A program made the translations under genes and the position numbers. Under the pieces are notes generated by a model, which saw nothing but the letters and a program-made list of their open reading frames with translations, made no database searches and had not been told where the DNA came from. A stretch of 64,000 nucleotides of DNA. Origin: an uncultured Alphaproteobacteria bacterium (GTDB taxonomy: Bacteria > Pseudomonadota > Alphaproteobacteria > MPNO01 > UBA2964). The stretch lies in assembly GCA_943787225.1 (NCBI GenBank), contig CALSLP010000001.1:1028964-1092963 (forward strand), in the 5' to 3' direction. Positions within the stretch are counted from its first letter, which is position 1. The number at the start of each line of letters is the position of its first letter. Below are positions 1 through 10,204 of the stretch, one piece after another.

Positions 1-700
1 GGGCAATGAGGATCGCCATTATACCGTATATTGCTGAGTGATCATGAGCATAATTATAGATTGCCTCTTCAACACCGGCCTTCTGCACAGAGAGTTTTGT
101 ACGGCTAACAGAGATCACCTTGCCCGCGCTAAAATGATAAATTTCCGCCGTATACGACCCCGTTGGCACATTCGATGGAAATTTCAAATCTGCCCGAAAC
201 AGCTTTTCCGACTGAATGAGAACTTTACCCGGTTCGTCGCTATAAAGCGCCTTGCGTTTCTTAAGGTCGATGAGGCCTTTTCTGAAAGTCGATGCCAAAG
301 CCTCATTTACGGAATCAACAGGCTGCAGGCGCAATCTCTCTGATCCGATCTGCAGTCGTTGAAGGGTCTCTTCAGAAGCGACCTGGTCAAGCGGGCGGGA
401 GCTGGCAACAAAATTATATCCCGGTACCGCGTCAAAGGTGACCGCTACGCGATTAATCCAGATTCCGGCGACACGTTCTTTACGACGCACAACTGCCGGG
501 CGTTGCGGGCCCCGCACGACGACAACGACATCACCCTTTTGGTCAACCGCCCCGAACAGCAGCAGATTGGTACCCGTGAAATTGGTCGTGATCTCGATCT
601 GATTACTCGACAAATCAACAACCAGTGACGATGCCAATGCTGATGCGGGAACAAAAGCCAAGAGCAGACCAAGGGACAGGAGGCGCTTGATCATTTTCAT
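1..700 (-). CDS. TIGR02186 / Alph_Pro_TM family membrane protein (partial)
   Basis: The frame is open from an ATG at 700 to the window edge, so the C-terminus is missing (about 233 codons seen). It opens with a signal peptide (MKMIKRLLSLGLLLAFVPAS, then ALAS), followed by a beta-rich stretch with residues VDLSSNQIEITTNFTGT and a VVRGPQRPAVVRRKERVAG segment. A hydrophobic segment begins at the cut end (AIYGIMAILIA). This matches the alphaproteobacterial Alph_Pro_TM family, which commonly sits beside TauE/SafE exporters, as here. The start overlaps the upstream exporter stop by one base (TGATG), so the two are translationally coupled. The function is unknown; a role with the exporter in envelope sulfur or anion handling is only inferred. 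Confidence 0.85.
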   Translation of the reverse strand, partial: MKMIKRLLSLGLLLAFVPASALASSLVVDLSSNQIEITTNFTGTNLLLFGAVDQKGDVVVVVRGPQRPAVVRRKERVAGIWINRVAVTFDAVPGYNFVASSRPLDQVASEETLQRLQIGSERLRLQPVDSVNEALASTFRKGLIDLKKRKALYSDEPGKVLIQSEKLFRADLKFPSNVPTGSYTAEIYHFSAGKVISVSRTKLSVQKAGVEEAIYNYAHDHSAIYGIMAILIA

Positions 701-1622
701 CAATGCCCCCCTGTGACGGCAAACGAGAAGAGATGCGCCGGTGTCACGATAAGATCGAAGCCAACCTTACAGCCAACCGCCAGAACCAAAATGCCAAGCA
801 ATGCCCGCAGCTGCTCTGATTTTAGCTTCGATCCAAACGCTGTGCCAAACTGCGCCCCGATGACGCTGCTGATAACCAGCACCAAAGCGAGCAGAACATC
901 AACCGTTTGATTATTCACCGATTGCAGGAATGTCACATTGGCGGTCACAAAGATGATCTGAAACAACGACGTTCCAACAACAACCGATGTCGGCATCCCA
1001 AGCAGGTAGATCATCGCCGGCACCATAATGAACCCGCCACCGACGCCCATTATCGCAGACAAAATGCCAACAAAAATACCGATCGAAAGCGGTAAAAGCG
1101 CGCTGATATATAGCTTCGATCTGCGAAACCGCATCTTAAACGGCAGGCCATGCATCCATGTGTGCTGATGGAGTTTTTTCTTTGGTGCGGGTTGGAGGAA
1201 CGGCTACGGAGCCACGATCTCGCACCCTCGGCCACCATTAACCCGCCGACAACACCCAGAAAGGTGACAAAACACAGCGAGATAACGATGTCGATATAAC
1301 CGAGCGCTCTCAGCTTGGTAAAAATCCAGACGCCAAATGTCGAACCCAAAAATCCACCGATGAGCAAAATAAAGCCCATCTTGAAATCGACATTGCCACG
1401 CCGCCAATGCGCCAAGGCGCCAGACACGGAAGCGGCCACCACCTGATTGGCTTCTGTACCGACGGCAACCGCCGGCGGCACACCGATAAAGATGAGAAGG
1501 GGGGTCATTAAAAACCCGCCACCGACCCCGAACATGCCTGAAAGCATGCCGACACCCCCGCCCAACGCTAAAAGCAGCAGGACATTGATCGACATTTCAG
1601 CGATGGGAAAATAAAGGTCCAT
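700..1622 (-). CDS. TauE/SafE family anion exporter (one frameshift)
   Basis: A multi-pass inner-membrane protein of the TauE/SafE (DUF81) family, thought to export sulfite or organosulfonates. The N-terminal half (from 1622) has the family repeat GMFGVGGGFLMTPLLIFIGV; the second half (to 700) repeats it as AIMGVGGGFIMVPAMIYLLG, the internal duplication expected. The halves lie in different frames. They rejoin if one A is added to the A6 run (T6 on the plus strand, 1174-1179), giving about 307 residues, the normal length. I therefore read the break as a homopolymer error. The product is followed by, and coupled to, the TIGR02186 gene. Substrate not determined. Confidence 0.85.
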
Positions 1623-1648
1623 CGGCAGCCAAATACACTTTTAATTAG

Positions 1649-1665
1649 GAACCAAGCATTGGTTC
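1649..1665. promoter_or_regulatory. Perfect 7-bp dyad upstream of TauE/SafE
   Basis: GAACCAA-GCA-TTGGTTC is a perfect inverted repeat 27 bp upstream of the exporter start and about 110 bp past the trpS stop. No T-tract follows on the minus strand (CTAATTAAAAG), so it fits an operator better than an intrinsic terminator. TauE/SafE genes are often controlled by ArsR-type sulfur sensors, but no regulator is encoded nearby. Confidence 0.4.
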
Positions 1666-1773
1666 TCGCCATTAGGGGCTGTTTTTTGCGCCTTGCTATT
1701 GAAAACTGCAAGGGAAATCGGGGATTTACCGCAAAAACGTCACCGACGTGGCACACACCACGCCTCTTAAGCC

Positions 1774-2780
1774 CTAATTCTGCAGAAACCCGACGATTTC
1801 GTAGACTTCATCTCGAATTGGTTGGGCGATTTCCCGGGCACGCGCCGCGCCATCAGACAACACACCATCGATATAGTCAGGGTCTGCTGAAAGACGCTGC
1901 ATCTCGGCTCCAATCGGTCCAAGCTTTCTACGGCCACGTCCACGAGCGCTTTTTTAAATTCCGAGAACTGCTGACCGCCGAACTCTTGTTGAACTTGCGA
2001 AATGGATTGATCCGCCAGCGCTCCATAGATCTCAATCAAATTAAAGGCTTCCGGGCGTGATGCCCGATCACCGCTTTCGGGCGACCCATCTGGCACCGGC
2101 TCCGGGTCCGTGCGCGCCTTACGAATCTTGAGGGCAATCGTATCGGCATCGTCGTTAAGATTAAGCCGCGAATAGTCGGAAGCGTCCGACTTACTCATCT
2201 TGTTGCTCCCATCACGGAGACTCATAACGCGCGCCGCAGATTCAAGAATTAACGGTTCAACAATCGGAAAAACCTCTGCACCAAAATCATTATTAAACTT
2301 CTGGGCTATATCGCGAGCCAGCTCCAGATGCTGTTTTTGATCTTCGCCAACCGGCACATGCGTCGCCTTATAGGTCAAAATGTCCGCCGCCATTAAATTG
2401 GGATAGACATACAAACCGACGCTGGCATTCTCGCGATGCTTGCCAGCTTTTTCTTTGAACTGTGTCATTCGATTCAACCAACCCATGCGGGCAACGCAAT
2501 TAAAGATCCAGGCGATCTCGGCATGCTGCGGCACACGGCTCTGATTGAAAACGATATGGGCTTGCGGGTCGATGCCGGAGGCGAGGAAAGCAGCCGTCAC
2601 TTCGCGCGTGTTATTTTTTAATTCTTCCGGATCCTGCCAAACGGTGATCGCGTGCATATCAACCACGCAGTATAGACATTCATTGCCATCTTGCAGCCGA
2701 GCGAAATTTCGGATTGCGCCGAGATAATTTCCCAGATGCAAATTGCCGGTTGGTTGAACCCCTGAAAACACGCGCGCCAT
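1774..2780 (-). CDS. trpS: Tryptophanyl-tRNA synthetase (frameshift near C-terminus)
   Basis: A cytoplasmic class I synthetase that charges tRNA-Trp. The N-terminus [20 protein letters not shown] holds the HIGH-type motif (HLGN, residues 16-19) and SNKMSKSD is the KMSKS loop near residue 195. The continuous frame loses homology after VESL and would run on to 1767. Adding one G at the GG near 1918-1919 restores [20 protein letters not shown] and a natural ending VGFLQN with a stop at 1774-1776, about 335 residues. The gene follows murJ at 62 bp on the same strand. The enzyme is essential, so a single-base consensus error is more likely than a real lesion. Confidence 0.93.
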
Positions 2781-2842
2781 AGATTTTCCTTTCTACTGGC
2801 CCTTCTATCGGGGCCGCGTTATCCCGCCATTAAAGAGCCGGG

Positions 2843-4414
2843 TCAAGCAGATGACGCGGTATCATCGGCTTTCTTGCGAGCCAGCAATGATTTTATATCG
2901 CTGAGGGCAGCGGCCCGAAATAGCAGCGCCAGGGCGAAATAGACAGCCATGCCGCCCAGGACGAGAACAACAAGCACCGCGACCCGACCCGTCTGGCCTC
3001 CGGCGTAAACACTCTCTAGTGATGAAAGTGTCCCCCATAGAACCGCCGCCATACCAATGGCAGCCATCAGTATGCGCGATATTCTCTGGCGCAGCCTTGC
3101 GTCAGTCCTAAACTGTCCACGACGGTGCAGAAAAAATGCCAGCAAAAACGCATTAATCCAGGCAGAGATGGCTGTCGCCAAAGCGATCCCAACATGGGCC
3201 AGAAACTGGATGAGTATTAAATTAAGAACGACATTGATCGTCACGCAGAAGATGGCGATCTTAACCGGCGTCGCCGTATCCTGCCGCGCAAAGAAACCGG
3301 GCGCCAAGACTTTCACCAGAACATAGGCGGGCAAGCCAATTGCATAAGCCATCAAGGCCTGCGCTGTCGCCAAAGACGTTGCGGCATCAAAGGCGCCTCG
3401 TTCGAAGAGAACACTGACGATGGGATGCGCGATGACCAGCAAAGCCGCCGTGCCAGGAATTGTGAACAGCAATGCAATCTCAATCCCCCTGTTCATACTG
3501 TTATTTGCTTCGTCATCCTGACCTGATCGCAGCTGGCGCGACAACAGCGGCAGCAACGCCGTCCCGATGGCGACCCCGACAACGCCGAGCGGCAACTGGT
3601 TGATCCGGTCTGCGTAATACAGAAACGAAATTGCGCCGGTGGGCAGAAGCGATGCGATCACGATATCCACCAGCAAATTTATTTGCACGACGCCGGCCCC
3701 AATCGCCCCCGGCACCATCAGGCGGAGCAAACGCTTTACCGGCGGGGATAGTTTTGGTCGCGGCAGCCGCAGAGAGATGCCTTCCTGCCGGCAGGCATAA
3801 ACCAGCCACAAGAACTGCGCGACACCTGCCACGGCCACGCCCCAGGCGAGAGAATGTCCAGCGCTTGGCAGATGGGGAGTCGCCAATAACATCGCCCCTA
3901 TAAGAACAATGTTTAAGATTACCGGCGTCGCAGCGGCGGCCGCAAAACGCCCCAAAGAATTCAGGACGCCGCCCAGTAGCGACACCAATGAGATAAACAA
4001 GAGATAGGGGAAGGTGATCCTGGTCAGTTCAATCGCCAGGGAGAATTTTTTAGGGTCTTCTATAAACCCCGGCGCGAATACATACATCAGCCACGGCATC
4101 GCGATCTGCAGGCCAGTCACAAAGACCAGCAAGAACACGACCATCACCGATAGAACGGCAGCCGCAAACTGCGCCGCTGGCGCCTTTCCGTCATCGGTTA
4201 ACTTTGCAGCAAAAAGTGGAACAAAGGCGGCGTTAAACGCGCCTTCCGCAAACAGGCGCCGGAAGAAATTCGGCATTTTAAAAGCAACAAAAAAGGCGTC
4301 CGCAATGGGCCCAGCGCCCAGATAGGCAGCAACCAGAATGTCACGGACAAAGCCGAGTATCCGGCTCAACATTGTAAAGCCGCCAACGGTAACAATAGAT
4401 CGCAAGAGCACCAT
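2843..4414 (-). CDS. murJ: Lipid II flippase MurJ (MviN)
   Basis: An inner-membrane lipid II flippase of the MOP superfamily, needed for peptidoglycan synthesis. The protein is almost entirely hydrophobic, with about 14 membrane spans. The N-terminus MVLLRSIVTVGGFTMLSRIL and the following GFVRDILVAAYLGAGPIADAFFVAFK and FRRLFAEGAFNAAFVPLF are hallmark MurJ motifs with conserved arginines. I chose the start at 4414; an upstream ATG at 4456 would add 14 unlikely residues (MPFSGPKFPLEVAS). It gives about 523 residues, normal length. It lies between glnD and trpS on the same strand, a common alphaproteobacterial order. Confidence 0.95.
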   Translation of the reverse strand: MVLLRSIVTVGGFTMLSRILGFVRDILVAAYLGAGPIADAFFVAFKMPNFFRRLFAEGAFNAAFVPLFAAKLTDDGKAPAAQFAAAVLSVMVVFLLVFVTGLQIAMPWLMYVFAPGFIEDPKKFSLAIELTRITFPYLLFISLVSLLGGVLNSLGRFAAAAATPVILNIVLIGAMLLATPHLPSAGHSLAWGVAVAGVAQFLWLVYACRQEGISLRLPRPKLSPPVKRLLRLMVPGAIGAGVVQINLLVDIVIASLLPTGAISFLYYADRINQLPLGVVGVAIGTALLPLLSRQLRSGQDDEANNSMNRGIEIALLFTIPGTAALLVIAHPIVSVLFERGAFDAATSLATAQALMAYAIGLPAYVLVKVLAPGFFARQDTATPVKIAIFCVTINVVLNLILIQFLAHVGIALATAISAWINAFLLAFFLHRRGQFRTDARLRQRISRILMAAIGMAAVLWGTLSSLESVYAGGQTGRVAVLVVLVLGGMAVYFALALLFRAAALSDIKSLLARKKADDTASSA

Positions 4415-4480
4415 AGAAGCGACCTCTAGAGGAAATTTAGGGCCAGAGAAAGGCAAAGGCGCGACATCATGCGGCGACGC

Positions 4481-7252
4481 CTAAGATGCCATCTCGACGG
4501 ATTGAGCCTCTTCAACGATGTCATCGTTTTCTGTAATAGCCTCAAGAACGGTTTTGCGAATTTGATCCAGCTTCCCTTCATGAGTGACCTGCATCCCAAA
4601 GGTGTCCTTGACGTAAAACACGTCGACCACCCGTTCACCATAGGTCGCAACCAGCGCGCTGGAAATTTGCAAACCAAGCTGGGTCAGTGTCCTCGTTACT
4701 TTATGCAGCAGGCCGGCACGGTCACGCGCATTAATCTCCACCAAAGAATGAGTCTGGCTCGCCGAGTTATTGATCAGGACCCGGGGCGGAACGGTAAACA
4801 CATCCGTCCGCGTTGCATGCAGCGGTGCCTTATCAAGCTCCTGGGCAACATTGATCTCACCCGACAAGGTTCTTCTGATGCGCCCAGCCAGACGGTCGAG
4901 GGCGGGCTTTTCGTCAAACGCTTTTCCGACAGAATCCTGAATAGAAAATATGTCGAGGGCCATCCCCTTTGTTGTTGTAAAAATCTTTGCGTCGACAATG
5001 TTGGCGCCAGACATCGCCATCGCTCCAGCAATCCGAGAGAACAAGCCAGGATGGTCTGCCGTGAAAATCGTTATTTCCGTAACGTCATTATTCTTGTCAA
5101 CGCGCACATCAAGGGTGAGCTCCTCTTCTCCCTCTTGAGCGCGACGAATAATGTCCGCATGCCGTAAATGCGCTTCTGTATCAATTGATAGCCAATAGGA
5201 CGGGTAGCCAAGCCCGATGAAGTTTTCCTTCTCGTCTTCGTTCCAATCAGAAAGCCCGTCGCGGACCGCCGCCTTTGCACCTTCGATCCTGGCACCCCGT
5301 CCGGTAGCGTCATGGCCACCAGAGAGCTGTGCCTCGGTCGCAAAATAAAGCTCGCGGAGCAGCGACGCTTTCCAGTTATTCCAGACGCTGGGACCAACCG
5401 CGCGAATATCCGCAACCGTCAAAAGCAGGAGCAATCGGAGTCGCTCCAGCGATTGAATGGTGTCAGCAAAATCCCGAATGCTTTTTGGATCGGTCAAATC
5501 ACGATGAAAGGCGATCCGGCTCATCAAGAGATGTTGCTTTACCAGCCAGGCAACTGTCTCCGTTTCTTCTGCCGAAAGACCGAGCCGAGGACATAAAGTT
5601 TCCGCAACCTCGGCTCCAAGAACCGAGTGATCACCACCACGCCCTTTGGCTATATCGTGCAAAAACACCGCAACAAATAATGCCCGCCGCGAACTGATTT
5701 TATGGATGACATCCGTCGCCACCGGCATGTCATCGCGATACGTGCCCTGTTCAATACCGTGCAGGATTCCGATGGCAAAAATCGTGTGCTCGTCGACCGT
5801 ATAGACATGATACATATCGTGCTGCATCTGCGCGACAACGCGTCCAAAATCAGGCACAAACCGGCCAAACACGCTCGCCTCATTCAGACGGCGTAACGTC
5901 ACCTCAGCGCCTTTTGGCGAGGTTAGCATTTCCAGAAACAACCGGTTGGCCTCTGGATTATCACGGATTGTGTCGACGAGGCGAAGATGCCGGGTCACCA
6001 ACCGCAGGGCTTTTGGATGTATATCAATGTCACGCTGTTGAGCGGCGTGAAACAAGTGCAGCATTCGGGTCGGGTTTTCGGCAAATTCTTTACCCGACGC
6101 CACGGAGAGCCGGCCCGCTTCAATCGGGAAACCTTCGATATCCCGCCGTATCCAGTCCCAATTCATAAACGACAGCTTCAGGCTGCGACGTTCCTCTGAC
6201 TCTAACGCCGCGCAGAAGATGCGCGTTAGATCGCCGACCTCTTTGGCCGTCAGATAATAGTGCTTCATGAAGCGCTCGATACCGCGCGTTCCGGCATGGT
6301 CTTTATAGCCGAGACGCTCACCTATTTCTGTTTGCAGATCAAAAGTCAGCCGGTCTTCGGCGCGGCCCGTCAGATAATGAAGATGGCAGCGGACTGTCCA
6401 TAGAAAGACTTCCGCGCGGGCAAAGCGTTTGGCCTCGCGCGTCGTCAACACTCCTTCAGCAACGAGGTCTTCAACTGCATCGACCTGGTACAAATATTTG
6501 GCGATCCAGAAAAGTGTCTGCAAATCGCGCAACCCACCTTTGCCGTCCTTTATATTGGGCTCAAGCACATAGCGGGAACCGCCCATCCGACGATGGCGCA
6601 GATCGCGTTCGTCCAGCTTGGCTTCGACAAAAGCAAGCGCCGTATCCTCCACGACTTCTTTACGAAACTGACGCCGCAGCTGATTGAACAGCTGCTTGTT
6701 ACCATCGACAAATCTGACCTCGAGGATAGACGTCCGAATAGTAATATCGCTATGCGACAGCCGGATGCAGTCATCAATGGTTCGCGTCGAATGGCCGACT
6801 TTTAAACCGAGGTCCCATAGCAAATAGAGCATGGATTCGACGATTTGCTCGACCCTCGGGGTGAGTCGATAGGGAAGTAAAAACAACAAATCAATGTCGG
6901 AAAACGGTGCCATTTCAGCACGTCCATAACCGCCGACAGCGGCAACGCAAATCCGTTCTGATTCCGTAGCCTCAGCGGTCGGATATACATGGACGGTCGT
7001 GACTTCGAAGGCGAAATGCAGAATTTGATCGATGAGAAAGGCATTCGCCCGAACGGTCGCTTCGCCGAGCCGGTTATCATTTTCAAAACGCCGTTTGATT
7101 TCGTCCCGGCCGTCTTTCAAGGCGTCGCGAATGATCTCGAGCAACAGCTTGCGAACAACATGTGACGGCGCCTCGTCCTCAAGCTGTGCCGCCAGGGCCT
7201 TCCGCATCAATTTGATGTCGATAATGTCGCGCTGTTTTACGATGGTCGCCAT
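4481..7252 (-). CDS. glnD: Bifunctional [protein-PII] uridylyltransferase GlnD
   Basis: A nitrogen sensor that uridylylates and deuridylylates PII proteins according to glutamine level. The 923-residue protein has the expected order. First is a nucleotidyltransferase domain with GGYGRAEMAPFSDIDLLFLL near residues 110-130 (metal-binding DID). Next come the GlnE-like linker, an HD phosphohydrolase domain with FLHDIAKGRGGDHS near residue 510, and two C-terminal ACT domains (TADHPGLFSRIAGAM near 735; NARDRAGLLHKVTRTL near 850). The frame is intact. It is 66 bp upstream of murJ, the usual neighbour in Rhodospirillales and Rhizobiales. Confidence 0.97.
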   Translation of the reverse strand: MATIVKQRDIIDIKLMRKALAAQLEDEAPSHVVRKLLLEIIRDALKDGRDEIKRRFENDNRLGEATVRANAFLIDQILHFAFEVTTVHVYPTAEATESERICVAAVGGYGRAEMAPFSDIDLLFLLPYRLTPRVEQIVESMLYLLWDLGLKVGHSTRTIDDCIRLSHSDITIRTSILEVRFVDGNKQLFNQLRRQFRKEVVEDTALAFVEAKLDERDLRHRRMGGSRYVLEPNIKDGKGGLRDLQTLFWIAKYLYQVDAVEDLVAEGVLTTREAKRFARAEVFLWTVRCHLHYLTGRAEDRLTFDLQTEIGERLGYKDHAGTRGIERFMKHYYLTAKEVGDLTRIFCAALESEERRSLKLSFMNWDWIRRDIEGFPIEAGRLSVASGKEFAENPTRMLHLFHAAQQRDIDIHPKALRLVTRHLRLVDTIRDNPEANRLFLEMLTSPKGAEVTLRRLNEASVFGRFVPDFGRVVAQMQHDMYHVYTVDEHTIFAIGILHGIEQGTYRDDMPVATDVIHKISSRRALFVAVFLHDIAKGRGGDHSVLGAEVAETLCPRLGLSAEETETVAWLVKQHLLMSRIAFHRDLTDPKSIRDFADTIQSLERLRLLLLLTVADIRAVGPSVWNNWKASLLRELYFATEAQLSGGHDATGRGARIEGAKAAVRDGLSDWNEDEKENFIGLGYPSYWLSIDTEAHLRHADIIRRAQEGEEELTLDVRVDKNNDVTEITIFTADHPGLFSRIAGAMAMSGANIVDAKIFTTTKGMALDIFSIQDSVGKAFDEKPALDRLAGRIRRTLSGEINVAQELDKAPLHATRTDVFTVPPRVLINNSASQTHSLVEINARDRAGLLHKVTRTLTQLGLQISSALVATYGERVVDVFYVKDTFGMQVTHEGKLDQIRKTVLEAITENDDIVEEAQSVEMAS

Positions 7253-7341
7253 GGTTGACGGTCACAATGCTCTAGGTGGTTTCGTTATCCCTAGCACAGT
7301 CAGTCAGCGCAATCGAACGGATAGTCACGCCGCCGCCTAAT

Positions 7342-9975
7342 TTATTCCAGGTCAGAGGCCAGAGATTTAAGCTGATACAAAATTTCCAACGCCTCACGCG
7401 GCGTCAGCGCATCGGGATTGGTTTCTAAAAGCATCGCCGCAAGCCGGTCTGGCTCTTTTTGTGACCCCGACACCGGCCGCGCAGCCTGGAACAGAGGCAA
7501 ATCATCCGCCAACCGCGCTGTCGCTCCGGCCTGCTCTCCCGACTGAAGAGCCGCTAAAACTTCTTCAGCCCGCTCCAGAACACTTGCAGGAAGTCCCGCC
7601 AACTTTCCAACATGGATGCCATAAGACCGATCTGCAGAGCCCGGCCCAACCTCATGCAGAAACACAACATCGTCCTGCCATTCCTTGACCAGCATAGTGT
7701 GACATCGCAACGCGGAAAGACGCGACGCCAGAGCTGTCAGCTCATGATAGTGAGTTGCAAACAACGCCCGACAGTTATTGACCTCATGAATGTGTTCCAA
7801 GGCGGCCCAGGCAATCGACAGCCCATCATATGTCGCGGTGCCGCGACCAATCTCATCGAGGATAACCAATGAACGATCCGTCGCCTGATTAAGAATCGTC
7901 GCGGTTTCCACCATCTCAACCATAAAAGTCGACCGGCCTCGCGCCAGATCATCCGCCGCCCCAACACGGCTAAACACCCGATCAACGACACCAATATGGG
8001 CCGCCTCCGCCGGAACGAAGGAGCCCATCTGCGCCAGAATGGCAATTAAAGCATTCTGTCTCAGAAAAGTACTTTTCCCCGCCATATTAGGGCCCGTCAG
8101 CAACCATAGTCGATTTGCCGATGCGAGATCGCAATCATTCGGGACAAAGGCACTCGCGCTGGTGTCACTCAACGCGTTTTCCACAACAGGGTGCCGGCCG
8201 CCGGTAATTTCAAAAGTCAGACTGGCATCGATGACCGGGCGGGCATAGCGATTCTCCACCGCGAGATCAGCGAGCGCCGCAAAAACATCGAGACAGGCCA
8301 GCGAACGAGCCGCCAAAGAAATTTCCTTATTCCGGCCGGTGACCTCCGAGACCAAACTCAGAAACAACTCCTGCTCAAGCGCCAATGCCTGATCCGCTGC
8401 CCGGCTTATCCGGCCAGCGAGATCGCCAAGCTCGACGGTGCTATAGCGCATCGCGCTAACAAGGGTCTGGCGATGGATAAAAGGCGACTCCTCACCAAGC
8501 GGGACTTTGTCTGCATGTGAGGGGGTCACTTCAATATAATATCCGAGGACATTATTGTGCCGGATTTTCAGCGACGTCACGCCGGTCGCCTCACTGTATT
8601 TCGCCTGCAGCCCCGCAATAAGCTTGCGGCTTTCATCCCGTAACGTAATCAGCTCATCCAGTTCAGGCGCATAGCCCTGAGCGATAAACCCGCCGTCCCG
8701 CGCCAGCAAAGGCAAATCCTGCGCAAGCGCCCGGTCCAGACGTTCAATAAGCGTCGTGTGTTCGCCAAGCTGTTTGGCTGCTTCGATAATCGCCGTCGTA
8801 GCGTTTGACGGTTCCTGCGCCTGCAGCAACGTTTGCAACTTTGCGGCCACTTTTAAGCCATCACGAATAGCGGCCAGATCCCGCGGTCCGCCGCGCCCGA
8901 GGGACGTTCTGGAAAGAGCCCGTTCAATATCGGCGCTGGCGGCAAGCTGTTCCCGCACCCGGTCGCAAAGAGAAAAATCCTCACAAAATTGATGCACGGC
9001 ATCGAGTCGGTCATTGATTTCAGCAACGTTCGTCAGGGGCGCCGAAAGCCATGCGCTGAGCAACCGGCCACCCGCACCGGTTATGGTCCGGTCAATCGCC
9101 GACAATAGTGACCCCGCGCGGTCGCCAGACAAGGTCCGCGTCATTTCGAGATTACGGCGCGTCGCCATATCAATTTCAAGCACAGTGCCATCTGCGACCT
9201 GCCGTGGCTGATCGAGATGCGGCAGGCGGCCTTTCTGGGTCAGCTCTATGTAAGAAATAAGGGCACCACAGGCCGCAACTTCGGCACGCGAAAAATCACC
9301 AAAGCTATCTAAAGAGGCAACGCCATAGATCGTTTCCAGCCTTTTTCGTCCAGCCTCGCTATCGAATTTGCTGGAGGGCAACGGCACCAGCGCGTCTTTC
9401 CAGTCATGGAATAATTCAAAAAGAGCTTCGGATTTTAGCAAACGATCCGGGATCAATAATTCCCCAGGCTCAATGCGGGCCAGTATTGCCGACAATGAGG
9501 CAGTGTCCGCAGGTTGAACAGCAAAGGCACCGGTTGAAATATCGAGCCACGATAGCGCTAGCGCGCCCTGCGCCTCTGCCAGTACCGCCAGGTAATTATT
9601 CTGCGTCGCGTTGAGCAACGTCTCTTCCGTGATCGTGCCAGGCGTTACAACGCGGACAACATCCCGCGCAACGACCGATTTCGGGCCCCGTTTTTTAGCC
9701 TCGGCAGGCTTCTCAATCTGCTCACAAACCGCGACGCGAAACCCTTTTTTGATCAACCGGGCGAGATAGGTATCCGCAGCGTGAACCGGGACGCCACACA
9801 TCGGAATATCGTTGCCTGCATGTTTCCCCCGATGCGTCAGGGTAATATCGAGCGCGGCAGAAGCCTCGACCGCGTCATCAAAGAACAATTCGTAGAAATC
9901 ACCCATCCGGTAGAACAGCAGGGAATCAGGATGATTACCCTTAATATCGAGATATTGAGTCATCATCGGCGTCAC
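7342..9975 (-). CDS. mutS: DNA mismatch repair protein MutS
   Basis: Recognises mismatches and starts methyl-independent or MutL-dependent repair. The mismatch-binding Phe-X-Glu lies in [12 protein letters not shown] close to the N-terminus. The ATPase has Walker [14 protein letters not shown], the signature [10 protein letters not shown], Walker [12 protein letters not shown] and the H-loop ATHYHEL. Full family length. I prefer the GTG start at 9975 (VTPMMTQYL), preceded by GAAGG; an ATG at 10056 would add 27 poorly conserved residues. It is divergent from maeB across about 230 bp. Confidence 0.95.
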   Translation of the reverse strand: MTPMMTQYLDIKGNHPDSLLFYRMGDFYELFFDDAVEASAALDITLTHRGKHAGNDIPMCGVPVHAADTYLARLIKKGFRVAVCEQIEKPAEAKKRGPKSVVARDVVRVVTPGTITEETLLNATQNNYLAVLAEAQGALALSWLDISTGAFAVQPADTASLSAILARIEPGELLIPDRLLKSEALFELFHDWKDALVPLPSSKFDSEAGRKRLETIYGVASLDSFGDFSRAEVAACGALISYIELTQKGRLPHLDQPRQVADGTVLEIDMATRRNLEMTRTLSGDRAGSLLSAIDRTITGAGGRLLSAWLSAPLTNVAEINDRLDAVHQFCEDFSLCDRVREQLAASADIERALSRTSLGRGGPRDLAAIRDGLKVAAKLQTLLQAQEPSNATTAIIEAAKQLGEHTTLIERLDRALAQDLPLLARDGGFIAQGYAPELDELITLRDESRKLIAGLQAKYSEATGVTSLKIRHNNVLGYYIEVTPSHADKVPLGEESPFIHRQTLVSAMRYSTVELGDLAGRISRAADQALALEQELFLSLVSEVTGRNKEISLAARSLACLDVFAALADLAVENRYARPVIDASLTFEITGGRHPVVENALSDTSASAFVPNDCDLASANRLWLLTGPNMAGKSTFLRQNALIAILAQMGSFVPAEAAHIGVVDRVFSRVGAADDLARGRSTFMVEMVETATILNQATDRSLVILDEIGRGTATYDGLSIAWAALEHIHEVNNCRALFATHYHELTALASRLSALRCHTMLVKEWQDDVVFLHEVGPGSADRSYGIHVGKLAGLPASVLERAEEVLAALQSGEQAGATARLADDLPLFQAARPVSGSQKEPDRLAAMLLETNPDALTPREALEILYQLKSLASDLE

Positions 9976-10204
9976 GGCACCTTCGCCGCCGCTTTCTTCG
10001 CCTCTTTTGTTACGTCTGCGGTATGTCCACCATCTGCCATAGGCGCAGTCTACCATTCAGCTGACATCAGACAAACCGTCCTAAAACAGGGGGTTATCAA
10101 AAGATCTGCTGTTCAGTCTCTTCTCACGTAACTTAATCGTTGCTTGCCTAAATCATTGAAAACCATCAAATTGTGCTCCGGAAATCTAGGGGTAGGGGGA
10201 GTCT

